Positions 24,133 through 31,821 of a DNA stretch of 64,000 nt are shown one piece after another; positions within the stretch are counted from its first letter, which is position 1, and the number at the start of each line of letters is the position of its first letter. Under the pieces are notes generated by a model. That model made no database searches, had not been told where the DNA came from, and saw only the letters and a program-made list of their open reading frames with translations. Made by a program: the position numbers and the translations under genes. Source of the stretch: an uncultured Clostridia bacterium. Lineage in GTDB: Bacteria > Bacillota > Clostridia > Peptostreptococcales > Anaerovoracaceae. The stretch covers positions 18,766 to 82,765 of the forward strand of contig CAKQGQ010000010.1 of assembly GCA_934233735.1 (NCBI GenBank). The letters run 5' to 3'.

Positions 24133-24447
24133 TTACGGGGGGGATATGCGTTTCAGCTGTCCAGACGCGTCAAACGCCAATCCCGTGGCCGTTGCCTCCT
24201 CTTCCTCTCTGTGATGCTCTTTGTTGTGGCAAGTCTGACACAGACATTCCAAGTTGTCCCAGTTCAATGTGATGTCCGGGTCGTTGATGTTGTCCTCTGT
24301 GATGTATGTCTTGTGGTGAACGATGTTTCCCATCCCGTTTCGATTGCCGCAACGTTCGCAGATGTGCATCTTACTGTTTAGGAATGCCTGTCTTGTCTTT
24401 ATCCAGCTTTGAGAGCTGTAGAAGTCTTTTGCGTATTCTTTCGCCAT
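24133..24447 (-). CDS. HNH endonuclease of the packaging module
   Basis: 104 residues from MAKEYAKDFYSS at 24447 (GAGGAA upstream). HNH motif: CERCG, then GNIVHHKTYITEDNI, then NWDNLECLCQTCHNKEHH, with four zinc cysteines and the catalytic His-His pair. Phages with an HNH gene beside the terminase genes usually package from cos sites, where the HNH protein assists terminase cutting. The 75 bp to the small subunit gene is the natural place for cos. Confidence 0.9.
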   Translation of the reverse strand: MAKEYAKDFYSSQSWIKTRQAFLNSKMHICERCGNRNGMGNIVHHKTYITEDNINDPDITLNWDNLECLCQTCHNKEHHREEEEATATGLAFDASGQLKRISPP

Positions 24448-24559
24448 CTGTTCCTCTTCAACTTTTTTTTGCAAAACAAAACAGCCACCATGTTTGGCAG
24501 CTGTCGTTTGCGTTTTGGGTATTGTTGTCTGTATAAAGTATAGCATAAAAAAAGCGGAC

Positions 24560-24997
24560 CTAAACGGACTTTTTCTTTTGCTCTGAAAAAAACTTTCTCA
24601 CCACGCGCCGCGCATAGTCCGGCGCAATGTAGTTCGCTGCGCCGACCCGCTCCCAGTCCAGACAGTCTATGAACCGGCTCCGCAGAACCTCTCGGATCTT
24701 TGCTTGCTCGACGCTTTGAATAAACCGTTCGATTTCCACTGCCATCTTCTCGGCCTTTTCTATGTTTGTCTCAATTTCCTGTTTCAGGGTGACAATCATC
24801 AGCGGAAGTTCGATGTCCGTCTCTGCGATTCCCTGAATTTTAAGCGGGTGCGCTCTTCCCGTGCTGTAGTTGTTGACGCTGTCGCCTACGATTTCGCCGG
24901 CATGCTCCAGCTTTTCCTCCAGTCTTGCCAGCCTTCCCTTTTGCCTGGTAATTTCGTGTTTCAGCCAAAAATATTCGTTCAGTTCCTTCTTGGTCAT
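24560..24997 (-). CDS. ArpU-like late transcription regulator
   Basis: 145 residues. N-terminal coiled coil (NEYFWLKHEITRQKGRLARL), a middle helical segment, and a C-terminal sigma-region-4-like HTH (IREVLRSRFIDCLDWERVGA, then IAPDYARRVVRKFF). This is the plan of ArpU/RinA-type activators that switch on late phage operons. Located just upstream of the HNH/terminase genes, as usual. Confidence 0.82.
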   Translation of the reverse strand: MTKKELNEYFWLKHEITRQKGRLARLEEKLEHAGEIVGDSVNNYSTGRAHPLKIQGIAETDIELPLMIVTLKQEIETNIEKAEKMAVEIERFIQSVEQAKIREVLRSRFIDCLDWERVGAANYIAPDYARRVVRKFFSEQKKKSV

Positions 24998-25028
24998 CGC
25001 ATCTCCTTTCGTTGCACTATAAATCAGC

Positions 25029-25901
25029 CTAAAGGCTTAGGCTGTCAAACATATTCTCTTGGATTCCTCTATAGGCTTCGCTTTCTTCGTAAGCCTTGCG
25101 GAGAAGTTTTGCAAATGGCATTTTTTCTCCGGTGGCCATGGTTACTCTGCCGTTCTTTTTGTAGCGTGGTACCTCTTCAACCGATACCTGTATGTATTCT
25201 CTGCACGGCAGTCCGTTTATGAGGTTTTCATATCGTTGGACTTCGCCGTCGATGATATATCCTTTTTTGGACTTTGGGTCTGCTTCAATGTCGCACCGCA
25301 TGAGTTCTTCTTTGAATGGCTCGGGCTTTGCAAGGTTTCTGCTGCTCGAGTAACGCTTTGTGAATGGGATTTCTTCTTCACTTTCCGCTTTTAGGTCTCG
25401 CAGTTCGCGTGCCTCGTGCATCAGATAGAACGCGAGCTGATAATAATTCGGGTTATCCCACAGGCGCGCTTTTTCGATTGCGTGTCCGGATGTCCATGCT
25501 TTTTTGATCAGCGCATAAGGCACTTCCTGATTGCAGATGAGATGAAAGTGGTATCTTTTGCCCGCCACATGAGGCACGAGTATCCATTTTAAAGTAATGC
25601 CTTCTTTTCTGCATAAATCGCGGAGCTTTCTCATGCATTTATCTCTTGCGGCTTTTACCTCTTCAATCGGCAGTTCTTTTTCGAAGGTCAGCTTTATACT
25701 CCAGTCCCCTGGACGGAAGTTTGCGTTCAGCAAAATCGCCAAATCAAAAATTGCCAGTCTGAGGTTGTATTCCCATACCTTTTCCGTGGTGAGGGTTGCT
25801 TTCGGCATTCTCTTTTCGCCTTTGACTCTGATTCTTTTCGCTTTCTCTTTTATCATCAAAGTGCGTCCTGCTTTGAAGATCAGTCTCTCGTACTTTCCCA
25901 T
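25029..25901 (-). CDS. HUH-type replication-associated protein (rolling-circle Rep-like)
   Basis: 290 residues. DWSIKLTFEKE strand, then WILVPHVAGKRYHFHLICNQ with the two metal-binding histidines His118-Phe-His120 (HUH motif). Helix NYYQLAFYLMHEA offers candidate catalytic tyrosines (153, 154, 159), and TKRYSSSRNL (181-190) is a conserved basic motif of this group. This is the G2P/ORF2-type replication protein pattern seen in Firmicutes prophages. It would nick DNA at an origin and stay bound through tyrosine. It is the only replication-initiation candidate in the prophage. The ribosome site GGAGAG supports the start. Confidence 0.72.
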   Translation of the reverse strand: MGKYERLIFKAGRTLMIKEKAKRIRVKGEKRMPKATLTTEKVWEYNLRLAIFDLAILLNANFRPGDWSIKLTFEKELPIEEVKAARDKCMRKLRDLCRKEGITLKWILVPHVAGKRYHFHLICNQEVPYALIKKAWTSGHAIEKARLWDNPNYYQLAFYLMHEARELRDLKAESEEEIPFTKRYSSSRNLAKPEPFKEELMRCDIEADPKSKKGYIIDGEVQRYENLINGLPCREYIQVSVEEVPRYKKNGRVTMATGEKMPFAKLLRKAYEESEAYRGIQENMFDSLSL

Positions 25902-25991
25902 ATTTCTCTCCGTCGTTATGTTAATAAGAATAGCAAGTGCTGAATGCTCATACCGAGCGCCAAGTTTTTTCTTATATATAATAGTAGGTTT

Positions 25992-26062
25992 TACGGCAGT
26001 TCCGGAGTCGAACCGGATAAAGCCCTTCCGCCGATAGCTATGCCGCAGGGGCTTCCTGCGGC
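25992..26062 (-). ncRNA. tRNA-like element without anticodon arm
   Basis: On the minus strand a hairpin GCCGCAGG/CCTGCGGC (26042-26062) is followed by a short D-arm-like segment and a canonical T-arm CCGG-TTCGACT-CCGG (26002-26016). The following TGCCGTA can pair with TGCGGCA, which is also the 3' arm of the hairpin. So two structures exclude each other. Only about 20 bases lie between acceptor-like 5' strand and T-arm, too few for an anticodon arm. It lies in the 168-bp gap before the HUH gene. Expression is not shown. Confidence 0.4.
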
Positions 26063-26069
26063 GGGTTGG

Positions 26070-26258
26070 TTAATGTTTTTTTCGTGCTGCGTCAATCATT
26101 TTCTGCACCGGTTCAAATGGCACATGGAACATTCTGCCTTCTGCCTCCAGCGAAATCGATTCGCCCCAGTTGTCCGATGTGAAGCGCACGACGATTTTTC
26201 TTCGTTCTCTTTCTTTGCCATCACTTATCATTCCGTCTATTACTTTGATTTCTGTCAT
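26070..26258 (-). CDS. Small phage protein (62 aa)
   Basis: MTEIKVIDGMISDGKERERR followed by KIVVRFTSDNWGESISLEAE and VQKMIDAARKK. An all-beta core with a C-terminal helix is suggested. No family recognised. Overlaps the 99-codon gene by ATGA in the early operon. Confidence 0.55.
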   Translation of the reverse strand: MTEIKVIDGMISDGKERERRKIVVRFTSDNWGESISLEAEGRMFHVPFEPVQKMIDAARKKH

Positions 26259-26554
26259 TCTTCCTCACTCCAATCTATGGTTTGCCCACACACGGGGCAG
26301 TTTCTGTGCCAATATGGTCTTTTGATTGCGTCCATTGCAACTTCCGCCCCGAACGAATAATCACAGTTCGGACAAAATGCGTTATAAATTGTGATTTTGG
26401 GTTTCTTTGAAATCTGCTTTTCTAACGCTTCAATTGCCATTTTTAACGCCTCATCTGCACGTGTTTTAAGCTTGTCGGCCGTAGTTTCTGTTTTTAGCAT
26501 TTCATCAAAACATGTTTTCTTGTCTAATATTCTAATTGCCTCTTCGTATGTCAT
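26255..26554 (-). CDS. Zinc-ribbon phage protein (99 aa)
   Basis: The N-terminal helix (MTYEEAIRILDKKT, DEALKMAIEALEK) is the common short motif of Firmicutes phage early proteins. The C-terminal half has a zinc ribbon: NAFCPNCDYSF and NCPVCGQTIDW. Function unknown. Probably nucleic-acid or protein binding. Part of a chain of ATGA-overlapping genes. Confidence 0.65.
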   Translation of the reverse strand: MTYEEAIRILDKKTCFDEMLKTETTADKLKTRADEALKMAIEALEKQISKKPKITIYNAFCPNCDYSFGAEVAMDAIKRPYWHRNCPVCGQTIDWSEEE

Positions 26555-26691
26555 TCTTCCTCACCTGCCTTTTGAAGTGCTTCGATAGCTTTTAATAACA
26601 AATTACTCGGTATATGAGTTACACCACACTCTGTATTTATATCGCACCAATATTTTAATGCATCAACTAATTTTGCTTCTTCTCTTGTCAT
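26551..26691 (-). CDS. 46-residue phage protein
   Basis: The frame between two ATGA overlaps encodes MTREEAKLVDALKYWCDIN, ECGVTHIPSN and a C-terminal helix LLLKAIEALQKAG. Helical, with the same start motif (TREEA / TYEEA) as the next gene downstream, so it may be a relative without the zinc ribbon. Function unknown. Confidence 0.55.
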   Translation of the reverse strand: MTREEAKLVDALKYWCDINTECGVTHIPSNLLLKAIEALQKAGEEE

Positions 26692-26924
26692 TCCTGCTCA
26701 CCTGCCTTAAAATCGGGGAATGAATTTATTCCGTTGTAGTCATCTGCATCTGACTTGAGCCAGTGTCGCCTACAACCATCGCAATCTAAATTCAAACTGT
26801 TCCCGCTTTCTTTGCACATATCGCAAAATGTAACGGAATAATCAAAATCTCCAACTTCCCACATACTTAAAAACTCATACAGTTCATCATCTGTCATGCT
26901 TCTTATTCTGTCTGCGTTAGTCAT
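26688..26924 (-). CDS. Cysteine-containing phage protein (78 aa)
   Basis: MTNADRIRSMTDDELYEFLS is a motif common in small clostridial phage proteins. A middle section has CDMC and CDGC pairs in FCDMCKESGN and NLDCDGCRRHWL, a probable single zinc site. Overlaps both neighbours by 4 bp. Function unknown. Confidence 0.65.
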   Translation of the reverse strand: MTNADRIRSMTDDELYEFLSMWEVGDFDYSVTFCDMCKESGNSLNLDCDGCRRHWLKSDADDYNGINSFPDFKAGEQE

Positions 26925-27322
26925 TCCTGCTCACGCTCCTTTAGTGCCGCTTCTGCGGCTTCTTTGGCTAGGAATACGGTTTCGCCAATGTCGTCGGCTT
27001 TAATGTTGTGCCTGTATATTTTGTCATCCATTTTTCGTTCCCCGTAGGCTATCCATGTGCCTGTTTCCTCAATTGAAAAGCCCACAACCTTTTGTTCGAC
27101 GATGAGCTTTTCTTCTTTTCCCAGTTTTTTAATAAAAAACAGTTTGCCGCCTATCGTACAGGGTAGCTCAATCAGTCGGCCTTGCTCTTCTAAATCCTCG
27201 TAGCGTCCGAGCTTTTCGAGGATTTTCTTGAAGTTCTCCGGCGAATATTCGTTTTGGCATATGTCTATAGGGTCACATCCTGCATAGCCGTAAGGCGTGA
27301 AAATAGTTAATCTTTCGCTCAT
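26921..27322 (-). CDS. Conserved phage early protein (133 aa)
   Basis: MSERLTIFTPYGYAGCDPID followed by KKILEKLGRYEDLEEQGRLI and a beta-rich C-terminal half (LPCTIGGKLFFIKKL to GETVFLAKEAAEAAL). The KLGRYEDLEEQG motif is very common in clostridial prophages and conjugative elements in proteins of unknown function. Coupled with its downstream neighbour. Confidence 0.65.
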   Translation of the reverse strand: MSERLTIFTPYGYAGCDPIDICQNEYSPENFKKILEKLGRYEDLEEQGRLIELPCTIGGKLFFIKKLGKEEKLIVEQKVVGFSIEETGTWIAYGERKMDDKIYRHNIKADDIGETVFLAKEAAEAALKEREQE

Positions 27323-27334
27323 TTCATGCTCCTT

Positions 27335-28018
27335 TTAAATGTTCATTTTAATCTGTGCCTGAAATTCCTTGATTCGCTCCTCTGCTAAGCTGTGATAGTG
27401 CGGGTCGATTTCAAATCCAAGATATTTAAAGCCCATGTCAATGCATGCGACGATGTTACTCCCAGAGCCGACATGTGTGTCCAGTATCTTGAATCCGGGC
27501 TTTGCGTAGGTGTATAGAATCCATTTGTATAGCTCTACCGGTTTCTGTGTTGGGTGTATCCGCTTTTCATTCAGCCGCTTGTCGCCACGCTGAACGGCAC
27601 CGTTTAGCATGGATGCGCCCTGCATCATCCCATTCCACATGTAGCGGAACAGGCGCACGCTGTCATGCATACTGCAGTAGGCAATTTCACAATCCGAAAA
27701 ACTGCTGTTGCCATTGACCTTATCCCACACGATGCGCCCGGGGCCAAAGGGATAATCAAAATAGTTGCAGCCCCATATAATCTGCTCTTTCGATACCCGA
27801 ATTAATTCGTCAAAATATTCTACAGTCGGAACATCCCAATTTTCGGATTTTTCATAATGCCGCTGCACACCTATCGGGCTGACTCGCCGTCCGTAAAAGC
27901 CTCTCCGCTCCGGGCCGGAGAAGTATGGCGGATCTACAACTGCCAAATCGAAATATTTGTCCGGAATCTCTTTCATTCCGTTCATACAGTCTTGGTTATA
28001 AATTCTGTTCAAATTCAT
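27335..28018 (-). CDS. DNA methyltransferase (N4/N6 type, DPPY)
   Basis: 227 residues from the ATG at 28018. The earlier TTG is disfavoured because the ATG overlaps the stop of the 47-codon gene. Catalytic motif IV DPPYFSG (29-35), HPTQKPVELYKWIL near 170 and the SAM loop ILDTHVGSGSN near 195 show an amino-methyltransferase with motif IV before motif I. It would modify phage DNA, probably to escape host restriction. No restriction enzyme is linked, so it is an orphan. Its target sequence cannot be read. Confidence 0.9.
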   Translation of the reverse strand: MNLNRIYNQDCMNGMKEIPDKYFDLAVVDPPYFSGPERRGFYGRRVSPIGVQRHYEKSENWDVPTVEYFDELIRVSKEQIIWGCNYFDYPFGPGRIVWDKVNGNSSFSDCEIAYCSMHDSVRLFRYMWNGMMQGASMLNGAVQRGDKRLNEKRIHPTQKPVELYKWILYTYAKPGFKILDTHVGSGSNIVACIDMGFKYLGFEIDPHYHSLAEERIKEFQAQIKMNI

Positions 28019-28158
28019 GGTTTTCTGCCTTTTTTCTTCTTGCAATACGGATATTTGCAGCCTGCTTCTGTGTTTGCGTTCTTCCAGCCCATCATTCGCA
28101 CGAATGAATCCTTTTCTGCAGGTCGGTAATATTTACAATGCCTGTTATTGCACTTCAT
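28015..28158 (-). CDS. 47-residue zinc-finger-like phage protein
   Basis: The frame starts at 28158 with ATGA overlaps on both sides. It encodes MKCNNRHCKYYRPAEKD, a middle helix and CKYPYCKKKKGRKP. The CxxxxC...CxxxxC spacing suggests one zinc site, and the C-terminus is strongly basic, so it may bind DNA. No family is recognised. Confidence 0.6.
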   Translation of the reverse strand: MKCNNRHCKYYRPAEKDSFVRMMGWKNANTEAGCKYPYCKKKKGRKP

Positions 28159-28568
28159 TCCTCCGCCTCTTCAGTTTCGGCATCCGCATTGATTCTCCTT
28201 TGCGTGTCCTCCATCAATACGATAGCTTCGTAGAAGCCCTCCGCCTTTCCATCATAATAGGCTTTTAGAGTCGGTTCTGTTTCTACTTTTGCGTTTTCTT
28301 CTTCCTTGTTTTCCGTTTCCTTTAAGATGTTTATGTGTGTTTCTACGCTCTGCTGTATTTTCTCCAGCAGGTTTGCGGCGTCGATTACAATCTTTTCGCA
28401 GTCACAGCCTTCCCAGTATTTTTTCCCGTCTATGATTACATCTTCCTTGATTGGGATATCATCGCTGACTTCGTTCAACTCCCTGTACGGGCAGTTATTG
28501 CAGTCATATTTGGGTCTTGGCGTGCCGGTGCACCTTAGTGCCTTTATGATTTCGTTTATTGTCTTCAT
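28155..28568 (-). CDS. Phage protein with CxxC motif (137 aa)
   Basis: MKTINEIIKALRCTGTPRPK, YDCNNCPYRE and a GCDCEKIVIDAANLLE stretch, then an acidic helix-rich C-terminal half. The N-terminal part matches a small cysteine-rich motif widespread in clostridial prophage early proteins. Function unknown. Confidence 0.6.
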   Translation of the reverse strand: MKTINEIIKALRCTGTPRPKYDCNNCPYRELNEVSDDIPIKEDVIIDGKKYWEGCDCEKIVIDAANLLEKIQQSVETHINILKETENKEEENAKVETEPTLKAYYDGKAEGFYEAIVLMEDTQRRINADAETEEAEE

Positions 28569-29122
28569 TTCTTTTCTCCAAATTCGTTATCAAATCCTTC
28601 GAGCAAAATTTGCTGAACCAGGTCGTACAGATATCTGCTTGCGTCTTTGTCGATGCCTTTTGCGGCAGACAAGATCCTATCTATCCGCAGAATATAACCG
28701 CGGACTTCATCGGGCTTCTTTTCTTTTGACATCTTCGTTTCTCCTTGGTTTTTCTCTGCTTTCGGATTTTGGTCTTTTAGGTTATAAACCTTTACCGGCG
28801 GCGTCGGGATTTTGTGAAACTTGGTTTTTCCTTCCACAAAATCCTTTTGGCTGATTTTCTCATTTTTCATGCTATCTCGGTTTTTGATGGTGACTTCGTC
28901 ATCATTGATGTTAATTACCGTGTAGAAACTACCTCTGCCATCGCTGACAGTGTCCATTAAATGCAGTTCTTCTTTTTTTGTTTCCAGGGCTTTCAAGACG
29001 CGCTGCATTGTTGATTGGCATACGCCATTTTTATCGGCGAGGTCCTGAATGCTTTCGCCGTTTTCTCTGCGGCGCATGATTTCTTCATCGGACATTTTTA
29101 ATGCTTTCTTTGGTTTTGTCAT
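28565..29122 (-). CDS. HTH protein, possible early regulator (185 aa)
   Basis: Residues 8-50 form a resolvase-type or MarR-like HTH: MSDEEIMRRRENGESIQDLA then KNGVCQSTMQRVLKALE. The middle part is beta-rich (GRGSFYTVININDDEVTI). The C-terminal part is a separate helical segment (GYILRIDRILSAAKGIDKDA). It may regulate early or late genes. No characterised homologue comes to mind. Confidence 0.6.
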   Translation of the reverse strand: MTKPKKALKMSDEEIMRRRENGESIQDLADKNGVCQSTMQRVLKALETKKEELHLMDTVSDGRGSFYTVININDDEVTIKNRDSMKNEKISQKDFVEGKTKFHKIPTPPVKVYNLKDQNPKAEKNQGETKMSKEKKPDEVRGYILRIDRILSAAKGIDKDASRYLYDLVQQILLEGFDNEFGEKK

Positions 29123-29325
29123 TGCTTCTCTGCCTTTCTGACTTCGCCGGTTATGTAATCGGCTTTTGTGAAACTTCGCTCCCAGCCTTTGTCCAGTCGT
29201 TTAGCCGTGAAGAAGTGTGAATATATTTTTAGTATTTTAAACTTGTGACCGCGGTTTTTCTCGCCGTCCAGCTGGCGATCCGGGCCGTAGATGATGTCGC
29301 CTTCTTTGAGATTGAATTCTTTCAT
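29119..29325 (-). CDS. Small phage protein (68 aa)
   Basis: MKEFNLKEGDIIYGPDRQLD, then HKFKILKIYSHFFTAKRLDK. A small beta-barrel-like, basic protein between the DUF3102 and HTH genes. Overlaps the HTH gene by ATGA. Function unknown. Confidence 0.55.
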   Translation of the reverse strand: MKEFNLKEGDIIYGPDRQLDGEKNRGHKFKILKIYSHFFTAKRLDKGWERSFTKADYITGEVRKAEKQ

Positions 29326-29333
29326 TTTGCCAC

Positions 29334-30320
29334 CTATATACTTTCCTGAAGCTTCTGCATGATGGTTTTCAATGCCGTTCGCATTTTCTGTGCCTGCTCT
29401 GCATCTGATGATTCAATCCGGTTAGCTGATTCCAAGCAGGCGTTGAATGACTGCTGAAGCTGGTCAGCGTGGATTTTGAATCCTGCAATTTCGGGCTGTG
29501 CGTTATTCTCGAGTTTTCGCTGCAGGCGGTCGATTTCTTCTGCCGCCTGGCGGTTGCTGTCGATGAGAATCTTATTTTCTTCCTTGAACTTCTCCGCAGC
29601 TTCTTTTTTCGCTTTTTCTGCGGCTTCCTCTGCGGCAGCTTCCGCTTTCGTTTCCGCCTCTGCCTTAGCTGCTTTCAGCTTTTCTGCGGCCTTCGCTGCT
29701 TTTTCGGTCTCTTTTGCGATTTGGCTTTTTAGGGCATCAAGTTCTTTCTGCCACTCGGCTTCTGGCTTTTCGCTACTGCGAAGGCTCAATTGACGCGTAA
29801 GTTCTTCTATTTTTTCCTTTGCCTGCGTAAGTTCTTCCTCGGATTCGTTTATTTTTTCTTTTGCCCGTTCGGCGGCCAGTTCTTCTTTCAGACGCTTGAT
29901 TTCGTCCTTAAATTCGCGGACATTCATGTCTTCTGCTTCCGGATTTTCAATCATTGCTTTTTGCACTTCCTCCGGGGCGGAGAGAAGCTCATAAACCTTT
30001 GAAATTTCAATATCCGCAAACGTTTGCGGATTTGCAAAAATGCTGTTTTTTTCACGCATTTCAGCGGATAATTTCATCATGTTTTGCGCTTTTCGCTCGG
30101 AGAACTGCAGGTTTTGTTTGCACCAATCGCCCCAGTTTCCGTGACCGACTCTCTCCTTGATTACGGTCAGGCACTGACCGGCTTGAGCGGCCACCTGAAT
30201 GCCCAGTGCGCCAATCAGCTGCATCTGCTGATACAAAGTGTTGGCTTTCTCCGCTAATTCTTCGGTGGACTTTTCGTCCAGTTCTTCAATTTCGTGGTAT
30301 TCCACATTTACGATTTCCAT
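29334..30320 (-). CDS. DUF3102 protein with long coiled coil
   Basis: 328 residues. The N-terminal 120 residues are DUF3102: LYQQMQLIGALGIQVAAQAG, VGHGNWGDWCKQNLQFSERK, ISKVYELLSAPEE. Residues about 130-290 form a continuous Glu/Ala/Lys-rich coiled coil. A short C-terminal helical domain follows. DUF3102 proteins are common in prophages and conjugative elements and have a ParB/KfrA-like look. A DNA-bound scaffold or segregation-type role is possible but unproven. Start directly abuts the PcfJ gene stop. Confidence 0.8.
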   Translation of the reverse strand: MEIVNVEYHEIEELDEKSTEELAEKANTLYQQMQLIGALGIQVAAQAGQCLTVIKERVGHGNWGDWCKQNLQFSERKAQNMMKLSAEMREKNSIFANPQTFADIEISKVYELLSAPEEVQKAMIENPEAEDMNVREFKDEIKRLKEELAAERAKEKINESEEELTQAKEKIEELTRQLSLRSSEKPEAEWQKELDALKSQIAKETEKAAKAAEKLKAAKAEAETKAEAAAEEAAEKAKKEAAEKFKEENKILIDSNRQAAEEIDRLQRKLENNAQPEIAGFKIHADQLQQSFNACLESANRIESSDAEQAQKMRTALKTIMQKLQESI

Positions 30321-31811
30321 TTATGCTGCCTCCTTTTTCTTCTTTTGTTTCATCCATTTCTGCCAGCGTTCGATGAAGTCTGCAACCTCCTGCGGGTATG
30401 CGCAGTTGTGACTGCCTCTGCACTGGGCGATGTCGCCTTTTGGCGATAATTCTAAGGTGAAATACGGCTTGTCCGGTTCGGATACCTTCCTGATGAACAA
30501 GATTGCGCAATCCCCACGCGCCACTTTGTCTACATAGGTTCTGACGCAGTGGTGAAGCGCCGCAGATTCTTTTGCGAGCTCCTCCGGGCTTTCCGCTGCT
30601 CGAATCAGCAGCTTTTCCTCTCTGTATTCCGGACGGCCGTATAGCTCTTTCATGCATTTCCTAAACGATTCTTTTTTCTTGGCATCCGTCTGAACTTTTA
30701 CTTTTAGGGACATTTCTTCGTGAGCCGTTTGCAGATTACCTGGAAAGAGAACTCTCTTGTTTTTCATATCACGGCCGAGCTGCACGCATTCTTTGAGATA
30801 GTCCAAATAGTTTCTGCAGTCATCCCTTTGCTTAATAAGGTAATTCAGTGCCTTTTCCAGTTTGACATGTTTTTCAATTTCTTGAATTATTTCTTCTCTT
30901 CTATAGTCCGGGAGCATGCCGATCTGCTCAAACGAAACTTTGTATCCCATTTTTTTCAGATCTTTGTACTTTTCTAACTCGTATAGCGTTGCACCTCTTG
31001 CTCGGAAACCCTTAACTTCCGCCGGTTTCAGCCCTAAGATTTTACGGAGTTCCTTTGCTCGCCAGTTGATAGCCCGGCTCTTTCCTCCGCACGCTCGTTC
31101 ACCGACAATGCCTCCAAAGCCTGCTTTCTCCAGTATTTCGATGCTCGGATACTTTAAAAAATTATATATGTATCCGATTAACGCATACGGATCGTCCGAA
31201 TTTCTAAGACGTAGTCTCTGCAGTGTTAAATCTGCATACCTAAGGTCGCTTCCTCTTTCGCTCAAGGCAGAGAACAGGTGTGTGACAGTCTTTTGGTATT
31301 TGGGAACGGCATGATAGTTCCATAGCCCTGTTACCGCTTCCGGCAGTCTGACATTCTTTCGTTCTTCCCAGCGTTCCGGCTGCCACCAGCCTTCCGGAAT
31401 GTGTTTATAGTATTCTTGCGATTCTTTGCAAAATCGATATTGCGCAGACGGCCAAAAGAAAACTTTTGGTTCCCAGTCGGTATAGTCAATTCGATATTCG
31501 TCGAGCTGAGCGAATGTGATCCGCCCATGCTTCCGGAACCAAAGAATTCTGCCGTATTCTGTAATGTTCTTTCTGCCGTAGCGGAATTCTTTGACGATTG
31601 CGTCTTTGCAGCAATCGTAGCAGTAGTACTTCACATTGTGCTTCAGGGCTTCTCCGTCGTACATTTCTGAAATTTTGCGCTCCGCGCCGCAGCGGGTGCA
31701 GCGACAGCGGTCTTTCTTGCGGTCAAATATCAAATATGTTTGATTTGCGACGGCCCGTATGATGTAGCCGTCAAGGTCTTTTGGGGGCTTAATTTTGTAT
31801 GGTCTTTCCAT
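30321..31811 (-). CDS. PcfJ-domain protein
   Basis: 496 residues. N-terminal zinc site (CTRCGAERK, then YYCYDCCKD) and a long middle region. The PcfJ-type C-terminal domain carries ALHHCVRTYVDKVARGDCAI then FTLELSPKGDIAQCRGSHNC. PcfJ was named from the enterococcal conjugative plasmid pCF10, and homologues are frequent in Firmicutes mobile elements. Biochemical role unknown. It stands between a PcfK/AcrIIA9-like gene and DUF3102, a pairing also typical of conjugative elements. Confidence 0.85.
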   Translation of the reverse strand: MERPYKIKPPKDLDGYIIRAVANQTYLIFDRKKDRCRCTRCGAERKISEMYDGEALKHNVKYYCYDCCKDAIVKEFRYGRKNITEYGRILWFRKHGRITFAQLDEYRIDYTDWEPKVFFWPSAQYRFCKESQEYYKHIPEGWWQPERWEERKNVRLPEAVTGLWNYHAVPKYQKTVTHLFSALSERGSDLRYADLTLQRLRLRNSDDPYALIGYIYNFLKYPSIEILEKAGFGGIVGERACGGKSRAINWRAKELRKILGLKPAEVKGFRARGATLYELEKYKDLKKMGYKVSFEQIGMLPDYRREEIIQEIEKHVKLEKALNYLIKQRDDCRNYLDYLKECVQLGRDMKNKRVLFPGNLQTAHEEMSLKVKVQTDAKKKESFRKCMKELYGRPEYREEKLLIRAAESPEELAKESAALHHCVRTYVDKVARGDCAILFIRKVSEPDKPYFTLELSPKGDIAQCRGSHNCAYPQEVADFIERWQKWMKQKKKKEAA

Positions 31812-31821
31812 GTGCGGCCTC

